DNA of 64,000 bases from Lentisphaera araneosa HTCC2155 (lineage in GTDB: Bacteria > Verrucomicrobiota > Lentisphaeria > Lentisphaerales > Lentisphaeraceae): the NCBI RefSeq assembly GCF_000170755.1, contig NZ_ABCK01000006.1, forward strand, positions 248,001 through 312,000, written 5' to 3'. This document shows, piece by piece, positions 1-9,460 of this stretch. The notes beneath the pieces were generated by a model that saw only the letters and a list, made by a program, of their open reading frames with translations, made no database searches and had not been told where the DNA came from. Both the position numbers and the translations under genes were made by a program. The stretch's first letter is position 1, and every line of letters starts with the position of its first letter.

Positions 1-29
1 GCAGCTAAGATAACGAGAGTTTTAGTCAT
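1..29 (-). CDS. 5' end of a gene running off the left edge
   Basis: Only the first nine or ten codons are inside the window, starting from ATG at 29 (MTKTLVILAA). An AAGGAT ribosome-binding site lies just upstream, and the gene starts 9 bases after the lpxA stop, so it is probably co-transcribed with the lipid A genes. The start LVILAA resembles the beginning of many sugar-nucleotidyltransferases (usually followed by GxGSR), but that part is outside the window and the function is a guess. Confidence 0.5.
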
Positions 30-38
30 AGATTATCC

Positions 39-824
39 TTATTTTGGGCGAGCTAAGCCGCGTTCAGATTTTTCACAAAAGTTGACAATGTTGTCGATAA
101 CGGGACTATCTGAAAATTCCTCTTTGAGTAAAGTGATCGCTTGCTCAAGTGTGTTGCCTCTTTTGAAAAGAATTTTAAAGGCTTCATTAGCATTGCGAAT
201 TTCGTCTTTGCTGTATCCGGCGCGGTCCATGCCAATTTTATTGACAATGCGGCAAGATCCGGGAGCTCCCTCGCAAATAGTGTAAGGTAAAACGTCTTGG
301 ATCACACGAGCCATTCCAGCAATCATGGCGTTTTTACCAACATTACAGAATTGGTGAACGGCTGAGAGACCACCGATATTAGCGTGATCTGATACAGTTA
401 CGTGACCTGCTAAAGTTGCGTTGTGACTGAGGACCACATGATCGCCGACGATGGTGTTGTGACCAACGTGAGACAGAGCGAGAAGAGCGCAGTTTGAACC
501 CACTTTTGTAATCGTTCCATCATCAGTGCCCGAGTGAATCGTCACGTATTCGCGGATAATTGTGTTGGAGCCAACTTCAGTATAAGTGATATTGCCTTCT
601 TTGAATTTTAAGTCCTGTGATTGTGAGCCAATCGATGCGAAAGCGTAAATTTTGCAATTGTCGCCAATTTTGGTACGACCATCAATGACGACGTGAGATT
701 GTAGGTAGCAGTTATCGCCAATCTCTGCGTGTTCACTAATCGTGCAAAAAGGGCCGATTTCGCAGTTGTCACCCACTTTCGCATTGGGATGAACAAAGGC
801 TTGGGGATGGATGTTCGAAGCCAT
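39..824 (-). CDS. lpxA: Acyl-ACP--UDP-N-acetylglucosamine O-acyltransferase
   Basis: LpxA catalyses the first step of lipid A synthesis, moving a 3-hydroxyacyl chain from acyl carrier protein to UDP-GlcNAc in the cytoplasm. The protein is a left-handed beta-helix built from hexapeptide repeats (VGDNCEIG, IGDNCY, VGSN and others) with a helical C-terminus. The SHVGHN segment places the catalytic histidine at residue 122, matching His125 of the E. coli enzyme. I start at ATG 824 (MASNIHPQ), giving 261 residues, the usual family length; it sits one base past the stop of the upstream double-hotdog gene. A longer reading to 851 would add nine basic residues inside that gene. The order lpxC, fabZ-like, lpxA is a typical lipid A operon. 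Confidence 0.96.
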   Translation of the reverse strand: MASNIHPQAFVHPNAKVGDNCEIGPFCTISEHAEIGDNCYLQSHVVIDGRTKIGDNCKIYAFASIGSQSQDLKFKEGNITYTEVGSNTIIREYVTIHSGTDDGTITKVGSNCALLALSHVGHNTIVGDHVVLSHNATLAGHVTVSDHANIGGLSAVHQFCNVGKNAMIAGMARVIQDVLPYTICEGAPGSCRIVNKIGMDRAGYSKDEIRNANEAFKILFKRGNTLEQAITLLKEEFSDSPVIDNIVNFCEKSERGLARPK

Positions 825-825
825 T

Positions 826-1755
826 TTACGCTTCCTTTTCAACAAGAGCAAAAGCCATTGCGAGTTCAGCTAAGGGTTCAGAACCACAATAAACTTTACA
901 AATACCGCGACCAAGGCGAGACTTGAGGAAATCGAGTTTGAAGTCGATTGTGAGGAGGTCGCCAGGAACAGCTGGGCGGAAGAATTCGGCATCTTCAATA
1001 GAGACGAAGAGCCCGATTTTGTTTTTGTTCTCAGGTTGTGCTAACATGTAAACACAGCCGAGTTGCGCGCAAGTTTCAGTGAGAACAGAAATAGGCAAAA
1101 CGGGTGAAGGGGGAATGTAGTTCTGAGAATAAGGTTCGTTAATACTGACGAGTTTCTCGCCGACGATATGCATATCTTCCATGTGAATGACATTGTCGAT
1201 AAACTGGAAAGGAAAGCGGTGAGGGATACTTGCGGAGATCGCATTTGTATCCATGACTTTTTCTTTGTACTCTGCGAATTCAGGAAGGGGCTCTGGGATG
1301 AGCGTTGTCGGCTCGAATGGCGTGCATTCAAGTGTGCCGAGAGTCAAAGTAACAATGCTGCAAACTTTGCCGTGACCATTTTTTGCGGTAGCACTGAGTT
1401 CGGCAGATTTTTCACTTACTTCTGAAATACTGAGCTCGATAATGAGTTGATCGCCTGGGAGGACAGGGTTTTTGAAACGCATTTTATTGATTTTTCTAAC
1501 CCAAGGAGTTCCTTTGCCGCCTTCAAGTTTGAAAGCAGCACTCGCAACTTGCGATACGGCGGCTAATTGCAATACACCAGGCATGATGGGGTTATTGGGG
1601 AAGTGACCCACAAAATAATGTTCGTTTACAGTGACGTTTTTGAGGGCACGGTATTTACCCGTTTCTTCACCGACTTCGATGCGGTCAACTAAGAGCGCAG
1701 GAAAACGTTGGGGGATGAGGTCGAAGAGTTCGGGGTAAGAAATGATTTTTGACAT
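826..1755 (-). CDS. Fused double-hotdog FabZ-like 3-hydroxyacyl-ACP dehydratase
   Basis: Two FabZ-type hotdog domains lie in one chain of 309 residues (about 1-150 and 165-309). FabZ normally removes water from 3-hydroxyacyl-ACP and acts as a dimer whose active site takes a His from one subunit and a Glu from the other. Domain 1 keeps the His (GHFPNNP, His51) but has Ala65 where the Glu should be. Domain 2 has Tyr213 in place of the His but keeps Glu227 (VLTETCAQ). One complete composite site could therefore form between the two halves. The gene sits between lpxC (2-base gap) and lpxA (1-base gap). Many related bacteria instead carry an LpxC-FabZ fusion. A dehydratase role near lipid A is likely; the exact substrate is not evident. 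Confidence 0.85.
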   Translation of the reverse strand: MSKIISYPELFDLIPQRFPALLVDRIEVGEETGKYRALKNVTVNEHYFVGHFPNNPIMPGVLQLAAVSQVASAAFKLEGGKGTPWVRKINKMRFKNPVLPGDQLIIELSISEVSEKSAELSATAKNGHGKVCSIVTLTLGTLECTPFEPTTLIPEPLPEFAEYKEKVMDTNAISASIPHRFPFQFIDNVIHMEDMHIVGEKLVSINEPYSQNYIPPSPVLPISVLTETCAQLGCVYMLAQPENKNKIGLFVSIEDAEFFRPAVPGDLLTIDFKLDFLKSRLGRGICKVYCGSEPLAELAMAFALVEKEA

Positions 1756-1757
1756 TG

Positions 1758-2618
1758 TTATTTTGATCCTGATGTAAGTTTAAGCATTTGTTGAACCATG
1801 GTCACGTTAGATGGGTGGCCAGGTTTTACGGCAATGATATGAGCTTTTAAAGGCTTGCCGAGTAAAGAGAAGTCTCCAACGATATCGAGCATTTTGTGAC
1901 GCACAAATTCGTCGTCATAGCGCAAGCCATCTTTAGAGTAAATGGTTCCGCCATGAATAACGGTAGCATTATCGAGGCTACCACCTTTAATGAGGCCCGC
2001 ATTCATGAGGTATTCGAGTTCAAAGTATGAACAGAAAGTTCTAGCTTCGGACAAATCTTTCTCGAAGGAGTCTTGTGTGACTTCCATACTGAGGTACTGG
2101 GTGTCGAGCACGGATTGATCGTATTTCACTGTGCATGAGATGCGGAATTTATCGTCGGGAACGACGGTGATGAGGGCGTGGTCCATTTCAAGAGTTTGGA
2201 CTTCATCAACGGTGAAATACTCTCTTTCGGCATCCTGTTCAACTGCGCCAGCTTCTTTGAGGATTTTTAAAAAGGGTAATGAGCTGCCATCAGCAATGGG
2301 GGGCTCAGGCCTATCCATTTCTACATAGACATTATCGATGCTACGACTCATGAGTGCGGCCAAAACGTGCTCAACTGTATGAACGACGGCGTCGCCATCT
2401 TTCAAAGTTGTGGCGCGTTCAACATCTGTGGCATTAGTGCCCACAGCGAGGACACCAGGTTGACCCGGTAGATCCATGCGGCGAAAGATAATGCCCGTGT
2501 TCGCGGGTGCAGGTTGAAAAGTCAGCCTTGCACGATGCCCTGTGTGAAGGGAGATTCCCGTGAAGGAAACCGACTTTTCAATTGTGTGTTGTTTGTCTGG
2601 GTTCAAAGTGCGATCCAA
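1758..2618 (-). CDS. lpxC: UDP-3-O-acyl-N-acetylglucosamine deacetylase
   Basis: LpxC is the zinc-dependent deacetylase that commits UDP-3-O-acyl-GlcNAc to lipid A. All metal ligands are visible: His84 in HTVEH, His241 and Asp245 in RHKMLDIVGD; the catalytic His is 268 in KPGHPSN. Length (286 residues) fits stand-alone LpxC rather than the LpxC-FabZ fusion. No ATG precedes the conserved GISLHTG segment, so translation must begin at TTG: either 2618 or the TTG at 2606, which has a GGA seven bases upstream. It is the first gene of the minus-strand lipid A cluster. Confidence 0.95.
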   Translation of the reverse strand: MDRTLNPDKQHTIEKSVSFTGISLHTGHRARLTFQPAPANTGIIFRRMDLPGQPGVLAVGTNATDVERATTLKDGDAVVHTVEHVLAALMSRSIDNVYVEMDRPEPPIADGSSLPFLKILKEAGAVEQDAEREYFTVDEVQTLEMDHALITVVPDDKFRISCTVKYDQSVLDTQYLSMEVTQDSFEKDLSEARTFCSYFELEYLMNAGLIKGGSLDNATVIHGGTIYSKDGLRYDDEFVRHKMLDIVGDFSLLGKPLKAHIIAVKPGHPSNVTMVQQMLKLTSGSK

Positions 2619-2683
2619 ATTATAATTTTATCATCGCCCAATATACGAGAACTTGCCTTTATTTCACGGCAGAGCGAGAAAAA

Positions 2684-3397
2684 TTAGTCGCGGTTTGAGC
2701 CCATATAGCGCAGGACATAATAAATTAGCGTCATCAGTGCAGAAATGGCAGATGCTAAGTAAGTTAAGAAGGCCGCATTAAGCACTTTGCCGGCACCATC
2801 TACTTCGCGCGGAGCTAATAAGCCCGCAGTCATCATCGCTTTTTTGGCGCGAGCTGAAGCGTCCCATTCAACTGGGAGAGTGACAACTGTGAATAGAAAT
2901 GCTAGTGCCAAACCAATAATACCAATGAGCATGAAGGGGCGTGAGCTCAAAAATAGCCCTGCTATTAAACATATATTTCCCACTTGATTGCCGATGCCGA
3001 CTAAAGGGCACATGGCAGAGCGCATATTTAAAAAAGCGTAGGCCTGAGCGTGTTGCAGGGCGTGGCCTGCTTCGTGACAGGCGACACCAATAGCTGATAA
3101 TGAACGACCATTATAAACATCTGGAGATAAACGCAAAGTTCTCGACCTTGGGTCATAGTGATCAGATAAGAAACCTTGGGTGATTTCTATTGTGCAATTA
3201 TTTACGCCGTTGCGACGCAACATTTCATTGGCGGCTTGCGCGCCAGTGAGGCCTTTGCTGCCAGGAACTTCTTTATAGCGGTTGAAGGTTGATTTTGTGT
3301 GCCAAGAGGCAAAAAGGGAAAGAGCTAAGGCGGGTAAGAAAAAGAAAAGGATGTAAGTCATGTCGAAAGCGAAGACAGCTAAAGGTGTAAAGATCAC
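2684..3397 (-). CDS. YugP-like zinc membrane metallopeptidase
   Basis: Membrane-embedded zinc peptidase of the YugP / Zn_peptidase_2 type. An N-terminal hydrophobic helix (FAFDMTYILFFFLPALAL) is followed by a soluble stretch, the zinc-binding HExxH motif (ACHEAGHALQH), then hydrophobic segments near the middle and C-terminus. I choose GTG 3397 because AAGGAG lies six bases upstream; a longer reading to 3427 would start at TTG with no such site, and an internal ATG at 3361 lacks one. About 237 residues, normal for the family. The physiological substrate is not known. The gene is divergent from rsgA. Confidence 0.85.
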   Translation of the reverse strand: MIFTPLAVFAFDMTYILFFFLPALALSLFASWHTKSTFNRYKEVPGSKGLTGAQAANEMLRRNGVNNCTIEITQGFLSDHYDPRSRTLRLSPDVYNGRSLSAIGVACHEAGHALQHAQAYAFLNMRSAMCPLVGIGNQVGNICLIAGLFLSSRPFMLIGIIGLALAFLFTVVTLPVEWDASARAKKAMMTAGLLAPREVDGAGKVLNAAFLTYLASAISALMTLIYYVLRYMGSNRD

Positions 3398-3463
3398 GTT
3401 AATCTCCTTGAGTTTAAAATTTAGCAATTTATTTTAATTTATAATTAATACCAAAAGAAGAAT

Positions 3464-4666
3464 ATGGCAAAAAAGAAAAAGCAAAAACAAAATCATGCTG
3501 AGCGCTTCGAAAATCTAAGCGAAGAACAGAAAATGGAGATCCTTAGTTCTGCGGCGCGTTTGCGAAAAGCGCATAAAATGAAGAAGAGCGATCGAGGAGA
3601 TTGGAAGCGCAATTTAGAGAGGGGGCGCGACCACTCGGGGAAGAAGGCTTCGAGGATGGCTAAGCAAAAGCCAGATGCCTTAGAGGACTGGACTCGGAAA
3701 GCCATGGAATTAGCTGACTCAATGAACACCCTCGAGAAAGAAAGTGAACGTGAACTCTTTGAGGGCGTCGTAAAAAGTATTTCTCGTGGCGGTGGGATTT
3801 TGCGAGGTGCGCATGGAGAAATCACCTTTTTTCTTAAATCCGAATTAGCGATGTTGCAAAAAACAGGCGTTTCAGTTGGCGAAGAAGTCTACTACTCTAT
3901 GAAAGATGATGGTAGCGCACTGGTGGAGCGTATCGCCAAGCGTAAGAGTATTTTTTCGCGACCCGATCCATTGCGACCCAAAATTGAGCGTGTGATTGCG
4001 GTGAATATTGATTACGTTTGCATGGTGTCTTCACTTGATAGTCCCGTTTTTAATCCCTTTTTTATTGATCGTGTACTCATAGGGGCTCGTCAGAGTGGTG
4101 CCGAGTTTGTCTTGTGTTTGAACAAGATGGATTTGGAAGTCGAAGATAAAGAGCAAGTCCTCAAGGAATTGGATTACTACCGCCAACTCGGCGTGAGTAT
4201 TTTTGAGGTCTCAGCCCATGATGAGCAAGGGATTGATGATTTAAAGCTCTTTTTGAAAGGGAAAAAATCTGTATTTGTCGGAACGAGTGGTGTGGGTAAA
4301 TCATCTTTGCTCAATGCGATTAGCCCAGATTTAGATATCAAAACTCAGGAGACTCGAGAAAAGGCTGGTGGTCGCGGTAGGCACACCACAGTGATGTCGA
4401 CTTTTCACTATTTAGAAGACGATGACCTCTATATAATTGACACGCCGGGTTTCAGAGAGTTTAATTTAATGGAAATAAGTAAGGATGAACTGAAGTTTTA
4501 TTTTCCAGAGTTTGATGGTTTAGAAAGTTGTAAATTTAGCAACTGCCAACACATTCACGAAGTGGGCTGTGTAGTTTTAGATGCTCTGGACAATGGTGAT
4601 ATATATGAACGTCGTTACGATAGTTATTTAAGAATTTTGGATACTTTACCCAAAAGTGAAACATAA
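3464..4666 (+). CDS. rsgA: Ribosome small-subunit-dependent GTPase A
   Basis: RsgA is a late 30S-subunit assembly GTPase. The circularly permuted order is clear: OB-fold (about 98-160), then the G4 motif NKMD, then the G1 P-loop GTSGVGKSS and DTPG, ending in the zinc-binding knuckle (CKFSNCQHIHEVGC). The first 95 or so residues are an unusually long, lysine/arginine-rich extension that probably contacts rRNA. 400 residues is longer than the common 300-350 because of that extension. The next gene begins 13 bases downstream on the same strand. Confidence 0.95.
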   Translation: MAKKKKQKQNHAERFENLSEEQKMEILSSAARLRKAHKMKKSDRGDWKRNLERGRDHSGKKASRMAKQKPDALEDWTRKAMELADSMNTLEKESERELFEGVVKSISRGGGILRGAHGEITFFLKSELAMLQKTGVSVGEEVYYSMKDDGSALVERIAKRKSIFSRPDPLRPKIERVIAVNIDYVCMVSSLDSPVFNPFFIDRVLIGARQSGAEFVLCLNKMDLEVEDKEQVLKELDYYRQLGVSIFEVSAHDEQGIDDLKLFLKGKKSVFVGTSGVGKSSLLNAISPDLDIKTQETREKAGGRGRHTTVMSTFHYLEDDDLYIIDTPGFREFNLMEISKDELKFYFPEFDGLESCKFSNCQHIHEVGCVVLDALDNGDIYERRYDSYLRILDTLPKSET

Positions 4667-4679
4667 AAAAGGATAGGAA

Positions 4680-6524
4680 ATGTTTACTTTAAAATTATTA
4701 AGGAAGATAGGAAAAATTTTGCGTGGTGGTGCCACAACGCGTGAAATCATGTTGGGCTTTATGTTAGGTATGATTTGGGGTTTGATCCCTGGCTTTAACC
4801 TCGCGCAATTTTTAATGTTGTTTTTAGTCTTGTTACTCAATGCCAATTTTGGCTTCATGCTGATGGGGCTCTTAGCGGGTACTTTGGCTTGTTACGGATT
4901 GTCGACTCTGACTTTCGAGATTGGTTACGTATTGATTTCAAGTTTACAGGGTTTGTTTACAAGTTTGCATAATACAGCTGTGATTGCTTGGGTCGGTTTA
5001 GATAGTTACTGCTTAGTGGGCGGTGTTCCCTTGGGCATCATTGTCGGTGGAGCCATAGGTTTGTTTCTTGGCAAGACAGTCGTATCACTTCGCGAGCGCA
5101 TGTTTAAACTCGAAGCAAGTGACAGAATGCAGGAACTCAATGATAAGTTGTGGGTTAAAATTCTTTTGTTTGTGGCTTTTGGAGGGAAACTGCCGAGCCA
5201 AGAAGATCAAGAAGATAAAAAACACCCCTTCTTTCGTCCCATGGGTCTTGGCCTTGTGATTGTCGTCGGGCTAGTTGTTTTTGCAGCTGAATTCTTCCTC
5301 ATGGAAAGTATTATGAAGTCTCAGCTCGAAAAGCAGTTGACGAGAGCGAATGGTGCTGAAGTTAACATTGCGGACCTCAAATTTTCTATGGGCCAAGGTA
5401 GTTTGACTATCCAAGGTTTAGAAGTCACGGATAGCTCTGACTTAAGTAAAAATAGTGTACAAATTAAAGATATAGCCTTAGACTTACAGATGTCAGATTT
5501 GCTTCGTAGCCGTGCGGTTGTTGAACTCCTGAAAGTTGACATAGTGGAGTTTGGTATGGTGCGTGCAAGTCCTGGGAAAGACTATGATTCGAAATCTAAA
5601 AAAGAAGAAGAGCCACCCAAAGAGCAGGAAAAAGATAAGGAAGGTGAGTTCGACTTAAATACTTATCTCAACAAGGCAGAAGAGTACAAGCGATTTTACG
5701 ACAAGGTCAAAGAGTATTTAAAGAATAAGGAACAGAGTGCTGAGGCTAAAGCCGAAAATAAACCTGTAAAAATTACGAAAGAAGACTTGCGTAAGAAGGC
5801 AGAAAAACTCGGCTTCCTCAATCTGCGAGCTCGTGAGCTCTATCAAAATGTTGCCGCTTGGCATGTGAAGCAAACGAGTGTGAGCAATATAAAAACGGAC
5901 TCGCGTTCGTACACGATGGAAATATCTGATATGAGTAGCCACCCCGTGATTGTGGGTAAGCCCGTTTTAGTAAACTTGGGTGATGGCAAGAATATTGAAG
6001 CGAATTCGACTTTGAATGTGCATCAGTTGAATGCTCAAAATAGTCTGAAAGTTAAAGTTACTGACTTAAAGCGTAAAGAGGATATCGACTTCGGTGAAGA
6101 TACGGCAGCGATTCTTCGCGATGGCGACATGAGTTTTGACTTAGAAGGCACTTTCTCTGCGAAAGAGATCAATTTGCCCTTTATGTTGAAATTGAGAAAT
6201 CTCAATGTGGATGTTCGTCCTGGCAAGAAGGTCTTAGGTCTCAAGGAAGAGGATGCGGAGATGGTGCTCAATGCCATGGAGTCACTGGATGTTAAGGGTG
6301 AGTTCTTAGGGTCTTGGGATAAGCCAAAGCTTAAGATAGACTATGATCTCTTGATGGAGCGAGTTCAAAAGGCTTTAGTTGAATCGGGCAAAAAGCTTGC
6401 GAAACAAAAGATTGACGAAGAGAAAAAGAAAGCGGAAGAAAAAGTCCGTAAAAAAGCTGACGAGAAAATCGAAAAAGCTAAAGAAAAACTCGATGGTAAA
6501 CTCAAGGGTTTATTCGGCAAATAA
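4680..6524 (+). CDS. DUF2062-like membrane domain fused to AsmA-like repeat protein (TIGR03546/TIGR03545-like)
   Basis: A 614-residue inner-membrane protein. Residues about 20-160 form hydrophobic helices of DUF2062 type (GLIPGFNLAQFL). A cytoplasmic loop precedes another membrane helix (about 190-210), after which the chain should lie in the periplasm. That part begins with an AsmA-like beta motif (LKFSMGQGSLTIQGLEVTD) and ends in a Lys/Glu-rich helix. From memory, two families of unknown function, TIGR03546 (membrane) and TIGR03545 (AsmA-like), are usually neighbouring separate genes; here they look fused. AsmA-like proteins are implicated in lipid transport between membranes, so a lipid-related role is a reasonable inference only. 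An AGGA site precedes ATG 4680; probably cotranscribed with rsgA. Confidence 0.7.
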   Translation: MFTLKLLRKIGKILRGGATTREIMLGFMLGMIWGLIPGFNLAQFLMLFLVLLLNANFGFMLMGLLAGTLACYGLSTLTFEIGYVLISSLQGLFTSLHNTAVIAWVGLDSYCLVGGVPLGIIVGGAIGLFLGKTVVSLRERMFKLEASDRMQELNDKLWVKILLFVAFGGKLPSQEDQEDKKHPFFRPMGLGLVIVVGLVVFAAEFFLMESIMKSQLEKQLTRANGAEVNIADLKFSMGQGSLTIQGLEVTDSSDLSKNSVQIKDIALDLQMSDLLRSRAVVELLKVDIVEFGMVRASPGKDYDSKSKKEEEPPKEQEKDKEGEFDLNTYLNKAEEYKRFYDKVKEYLKNKEQSAEAKAENKPVKITKEDLRKKAEKLGFLNLRARELYQNVAAWHVKQTSVSNIKTDSRSYTMEISDMSSHPVIVGKPVLVNLGDGKNIEANSTLNVHQLNAQNSLKVKVTDLKRKEDIDFGEDTAAILRDGDMSFDLEGTFSAKEINLPFMLKLRNLNVDVRPGKKVLGLKEEDAEMVLNAMESLDVKGEFLGSWDKPKLKIDYDLLMERVQKALVESGKKLAKQKIDEEKKKAEEKVRKKADEKIEKAKEKLDGKLKGLFGK

Positions 6525-6545
6525 GATTCAGTAAATCTGATTTCA

Positions 6546-6577
6546 AAAGGCTTGAAGCGGTTCTGTTTCAAGCCTTT
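6546..6577 (+). terminator. Hairpin after the AsmA-like gene
   Basis: An 11-bp perfect stem (AAAGGCTTGAA with TTCAAGCCTTT) and a 10-base loop lie 22 bases past the stop. There is no strong T-run, so it may be a weak terminator or an RNA-stabilising hairpin. Confidence 0.5.
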
Positions 6578-6701
6578 ATTGCGTACCTTATAAGTCACTG
6601 TTAAGAGTTGCTGATGTCAATGGTAGTTGTTTTGTGACTAACATTAGGGGATGAACACGAATCTAGCCTTTCAGAGGCTTAAGTAGACTAATATAGGTAC
6701 A

Positions 6702-6735
6702 AAAAAAAATCCCCGGTAAAGACCGAGGATTTTTT
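6702..6735 (-). terminator. Rho-independent terminator of sdhCAB
   Basis: Stem AAATCCCCGGT/ACCGAGGATTT with one mismatch and a 4-base loop; read on the minus strand it is followed by a run of T. It lies 20 bases past the sdhB stop. It is A/T-flanked on both sides and could also act on plus-strand transcripts. Confidence 0.85.
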
Positions 6736-6754
6736 GAACTAAGTAAAAAGCTTT

Positions 6755-7525
6755 TTACTTACGAGAAATAGCAGAGGCTCTCAAGTACTCGCGGTTCATG
6801 CGAGCAATGTTTTCAACTGAAATTTCTTTCGGGCAGGCCGCTTCACACTCACTTTCGTTTGTGCAGTGACCAAAACCTTCTTCGTCCATTTGAGCTACCA
6901 TGTTGAGGGCGCGTTCAGTACGCTCAACTTGGCCTTGTGGGAGAAGTGCGAGTTGTGATACTTTAGCTGAAGTAAAGAGGCTAGCAGAAGCATTTTTACA
7001 TGCTGCTACACAAGCGCCACAACCGATGCAAGTTGCGGCATCCATTGCGAGGTCCGCATTTTCTTTGGGTACGGGTATTGCATGAGCATCAGGAGCTGAA
7101 CCCGTCTTGATAGAAGTGTAACCACCAGATTGTATGATGCGATCAAATGAAGAGCGATCAACTCTTAAGTCACGAACAACTGGGAAAGCAGCCGAGCGCC
7201 AGGGCTCAATAAAGATAGTTTGTCCATCGCTGAACTCACGCATGTGAAGCTGACAAGTCGTTGTTGCTTTTGCAGGACCGTGAGGCTGACCATTGATGAA
7301 TAGTGAGCACATGCCGCAAATACCTTCGCGACAGTCGTGGTCGAATACAACAGGAGCTTTGCCAGAGCGTTCGAGTTTATCGTTTAGTGTGTCAAGCATC
7401 TCGAGAAAAGAGATCTCAGTAGAAATGCCCTTCATTTCGTGCGTTTCAATGTAACCTTTCTCCGAGCGAGATTTTTGACGCCAGATTTTGAGGGTTAGGT
7501 TAAGTAGTGTTCCGTTAGAGCTCAT
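6755..7525 (-). CDS. sdhB: Succinate dehydrogenase / fumarate reductase iron-sulfur subunit
   Basis: SdhB passes electrons from the flavoprotein to the quinone site in the membrane. Three cluster-binding regions are visible: the N-terminal ferredoxin motif CREGICGMC with a later Cys, [11 protein letters not shown] for the 4Fe-4S cluster, and a C-terminal [14 protein letters not shown] for the remaining clusters. 256 residues. Its ATG overlaps the sdhA stop by one base (TAATG), so the two are translationally coupled. Sequence style and the single cytochrome b gene match the three-gene, menaquinone-linked type of Bacteroidota and relatives. Confidence 0.95.
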   Translation of the reverse strand: MSSNGTLLNLTLKIWRQKSRSEKGYIETHEMKGISTEISFLEMLDTLNDKLERSGKAPVVFDHDCREGICGMCSLFINGQPHGPAKATTTCQLHMREFSDGQTIFIEPWRSAAFPVVRDLRVDRSSFDRIIQSGGYTSIKTGSAPDAHAIPVPKENADLAMDAATCIGCGACVAACKNASASLFTSAKVSQLALLPQGQVERTERALNMVAQMDEEGFGHCTNESECEAACPKEISVENIARMNREYLRASAISRK

Positions 7526-9459
7526 TATTTGTAACTCCTTTGTGATGGTATGCAGTGTTTGAATTCGAGTTCTTCGATATGGCGTTCAGGCTCATTGTCG
7601 ACGCCTTTAAATTCCCAAGCTGCTACATGCTGGAAGTTTTCATCATCGCGCTTAGCTTCATTATCTTCGGTTTGTGATTCTTCGCGGAAATGGCCGCCAC
7701 AAGATTCTTCACGAGCTAGGGCATCGCGACCCATGAGTTCCCCGAGTTCAAGGAAGTCAGCTACGCGGCCAGCTTTTTCTAGTGTGATGTTTAAATCAGC
7801 ATTTTCACCAACAACTGAAACGTCGGACCAGAATTCTTTGCGAAGTTCTGAAGTATCTTTAACGAGTTTTTCGAGGCCATTTTTGTCACGAGCCATACCA
7901 CAATATTCCCACATCATTTTACCCAAGCGCTTGTGAATATCATCCACAGATTGCTTGCCATTGATATCGAGGAGTTTTTGGTTGGTTTCTTTTACAGCAT
8001 TTTCTGCAGCTTCGAATTCAGGCATATCAGTACTAACTGTTTCTTGCTTATTGGAACCGAGGTAGTTAGAGACTGTGTAAGGTGCAACGAAGTAGCCGTC
8101 AGATAGCCCCTGCATGAGTGCTGATGCACCTAGGCGGTTAGCGCCATGATCAGAGAAGTTGGCTTCACCGAGAACGAAAAGTCCATCAAGGTTAGACATG
8201 AGGTTGTAGTCGACCCAAAGGCCACCCATTGTATAGTGAATTGCGGGGTAGATCTTCATGGGAACATCGTATGGTGAGTCAGCTGTGATGCATTGGTACA
8301 TATCGAATAGATTTCCATATCGAGCTTTAATGGCTTCATAGCCGTCTCTTTCAATTGCCGCGCTGAAGTCTAAGAATACGGCTTCGCCAGTGTCATTTAC
8401 ACCTAAGCCGTTATCACATTCTAGTTTGGCCCCACGTGAAGCAACATCTCGTGGTACAAGGTTACCGAAAGCGGGGTAGCGCTCTTCTAAGTAGTAGTAA
8501 CGATCGGCATCAGCAATATCTTTTGCAGTTTTAGTGCCTTTGCGAATGGCAGCTACATCTTCTTTTTTGCGTGGAACCCATACTCGACCGTCATTACGAA
8601 GTGACTCAGACATAAGGGTAAGTTTTGATTGATTTTCACCATGTACAGGGATGCAAGTTGGGTGAATCTGTGTGTAACACGGGTTGGCAAAGTAAGCGCC
8701 GCGTTTGTGTGCACGCCAAGCAGCCGTCACGTTTGAGCCCATTGCATTTGTAGAAAGGAAGAAAACATTGCCATATCCACCAGTACATAATAGAACTACG
8801 TCAGCAGCGTGACGATCAATACTTCCTGTGTGAAGGTTACGAGTGATAATGCCTTTAGCTTTGCCCTCGACCATGACTAGATCAAGCATTTCTGTACGAG
8901 TGTGCATGGTAACTTGACCGGATTTGATCTGACGACTTAGAGCACTGTAAGCACCAAGTAGCAGTTGTTGTCCAGTTTGACCCTTAGCATAGAAAGTACG
9001 CGATACTTGAGCACCACCGAATGAACGATTGGCGAGGTAGCCGGAGTATTCGCGAGCGAATGGTACACCTTGAGCGACACATTGGTTGATGATATTGCCA
9101 GATACTTCAGCTAAGCGGTGGACATTGGCTTCACGAGCGCGGTAATCACCACCTTTTACTGTGTCGTAGAAAAGTCTGTAAATACTGTCGCCATCATTTG
9201 GATATGATTTGGAGGAGTTGATGCCGCCTTGAGCTGCAATAGAGTGTGCTCGGCGTGGGCTATCTTGTATACAGAAGCAATCAACATTGTAGCCCATCTC
9301 TGCTAATGAAGCAGCTGCAGATGAACCAGCTAAGCCAGAACCAACTACGATTGCTTTGAATTTACGGCGATTGGCGGGGTTGACCAACTTCATATTGAAT
9401 TTGTGTTGTTCCCAAAGTGTCTTTAGATCGCCTTCAGGTACATTTCCGTTGAGTTTCAT
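7525..9459 (-). CDS. sdhA: Succinate dehydrogenase / fumarate reductase flavoprotein subunit
   Basis: SdhA interconverts succinate and fumarate on the cytoplasmic face. The Rossmann FAD motif [10 protein letters not shown] is at residues 40-49, and [10 protein letters not shown] carries the histidine (about residue 72) that normally binds FAD covalently. Substrate-site motifs include HPTCIP and the HYTMGGLW segment. At 644 residues it is the longer form of SdhA seen with di-heme cytochrome b complexes. sdhC ends one base before its ATG, and its stop overlaps the sdhB start. Confidence 0.95.
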   Translation of the reverse strand: MKLNGNVPEGDLKTLWEQHKFNMKLVNPANRRKFKAIVVGSGLAGSSAAASLAEMGYNVDCFCIQDSPRRAHSIAAQGGINSSKSYPNDGDSIYRLFYDTVKGGDYRAREANVHRLAEVSGNIINQCVAQGVPFAREYSGYLANRSFGGAQVSRTFYAKGQTGQQLLLGAYSALSRQIKSGQVTMHTRTEMLDLVMVEGKAKGIITRNLHTGSIDRHAADVVLLCTGGYGNVFFLSTNAMGSNVTAAWRAHKRGAYFANPCYTQIHPTCIPVHGENQSKLTLMSESLRNDGRVWVPRKKEDVAAIRKGTKTAKDIADADRYYYLEERYPAFGNLVPRDVASRGAKLECDNGLGVNDTGEAVFLDFSAAIERDGYEAIKARYGNLFDMYQCITADSPYDVPMKIYPAIHYTMGGLWVDYNLMSNLDGLFVLGEANFSDHGANRLGASALMQGLSDGYFVAPYTVSNYLGSNKQETVSTDMPEFEAAENAVKETNQKLLDINGKQSVDDIHKRLGKMMWEYCGMARDKNGLEKLVKDTSELRKEFWSDVSVVGENADLNITLEKAGRVADFLELGELMGRDALAREESCGGHFREESQTEDNEAKRDDENFQHVAAWEFKGVDNEPERHIEELEFKHCIPSQRSYK

Positions 9460-9460
9460 A

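Noticed and set aside
3398-3427. TTG start of the zinc peptidase at 3427
   Set aside because: GTG 3397 has AAGGAG at ideal spacing, while the TTG has none.
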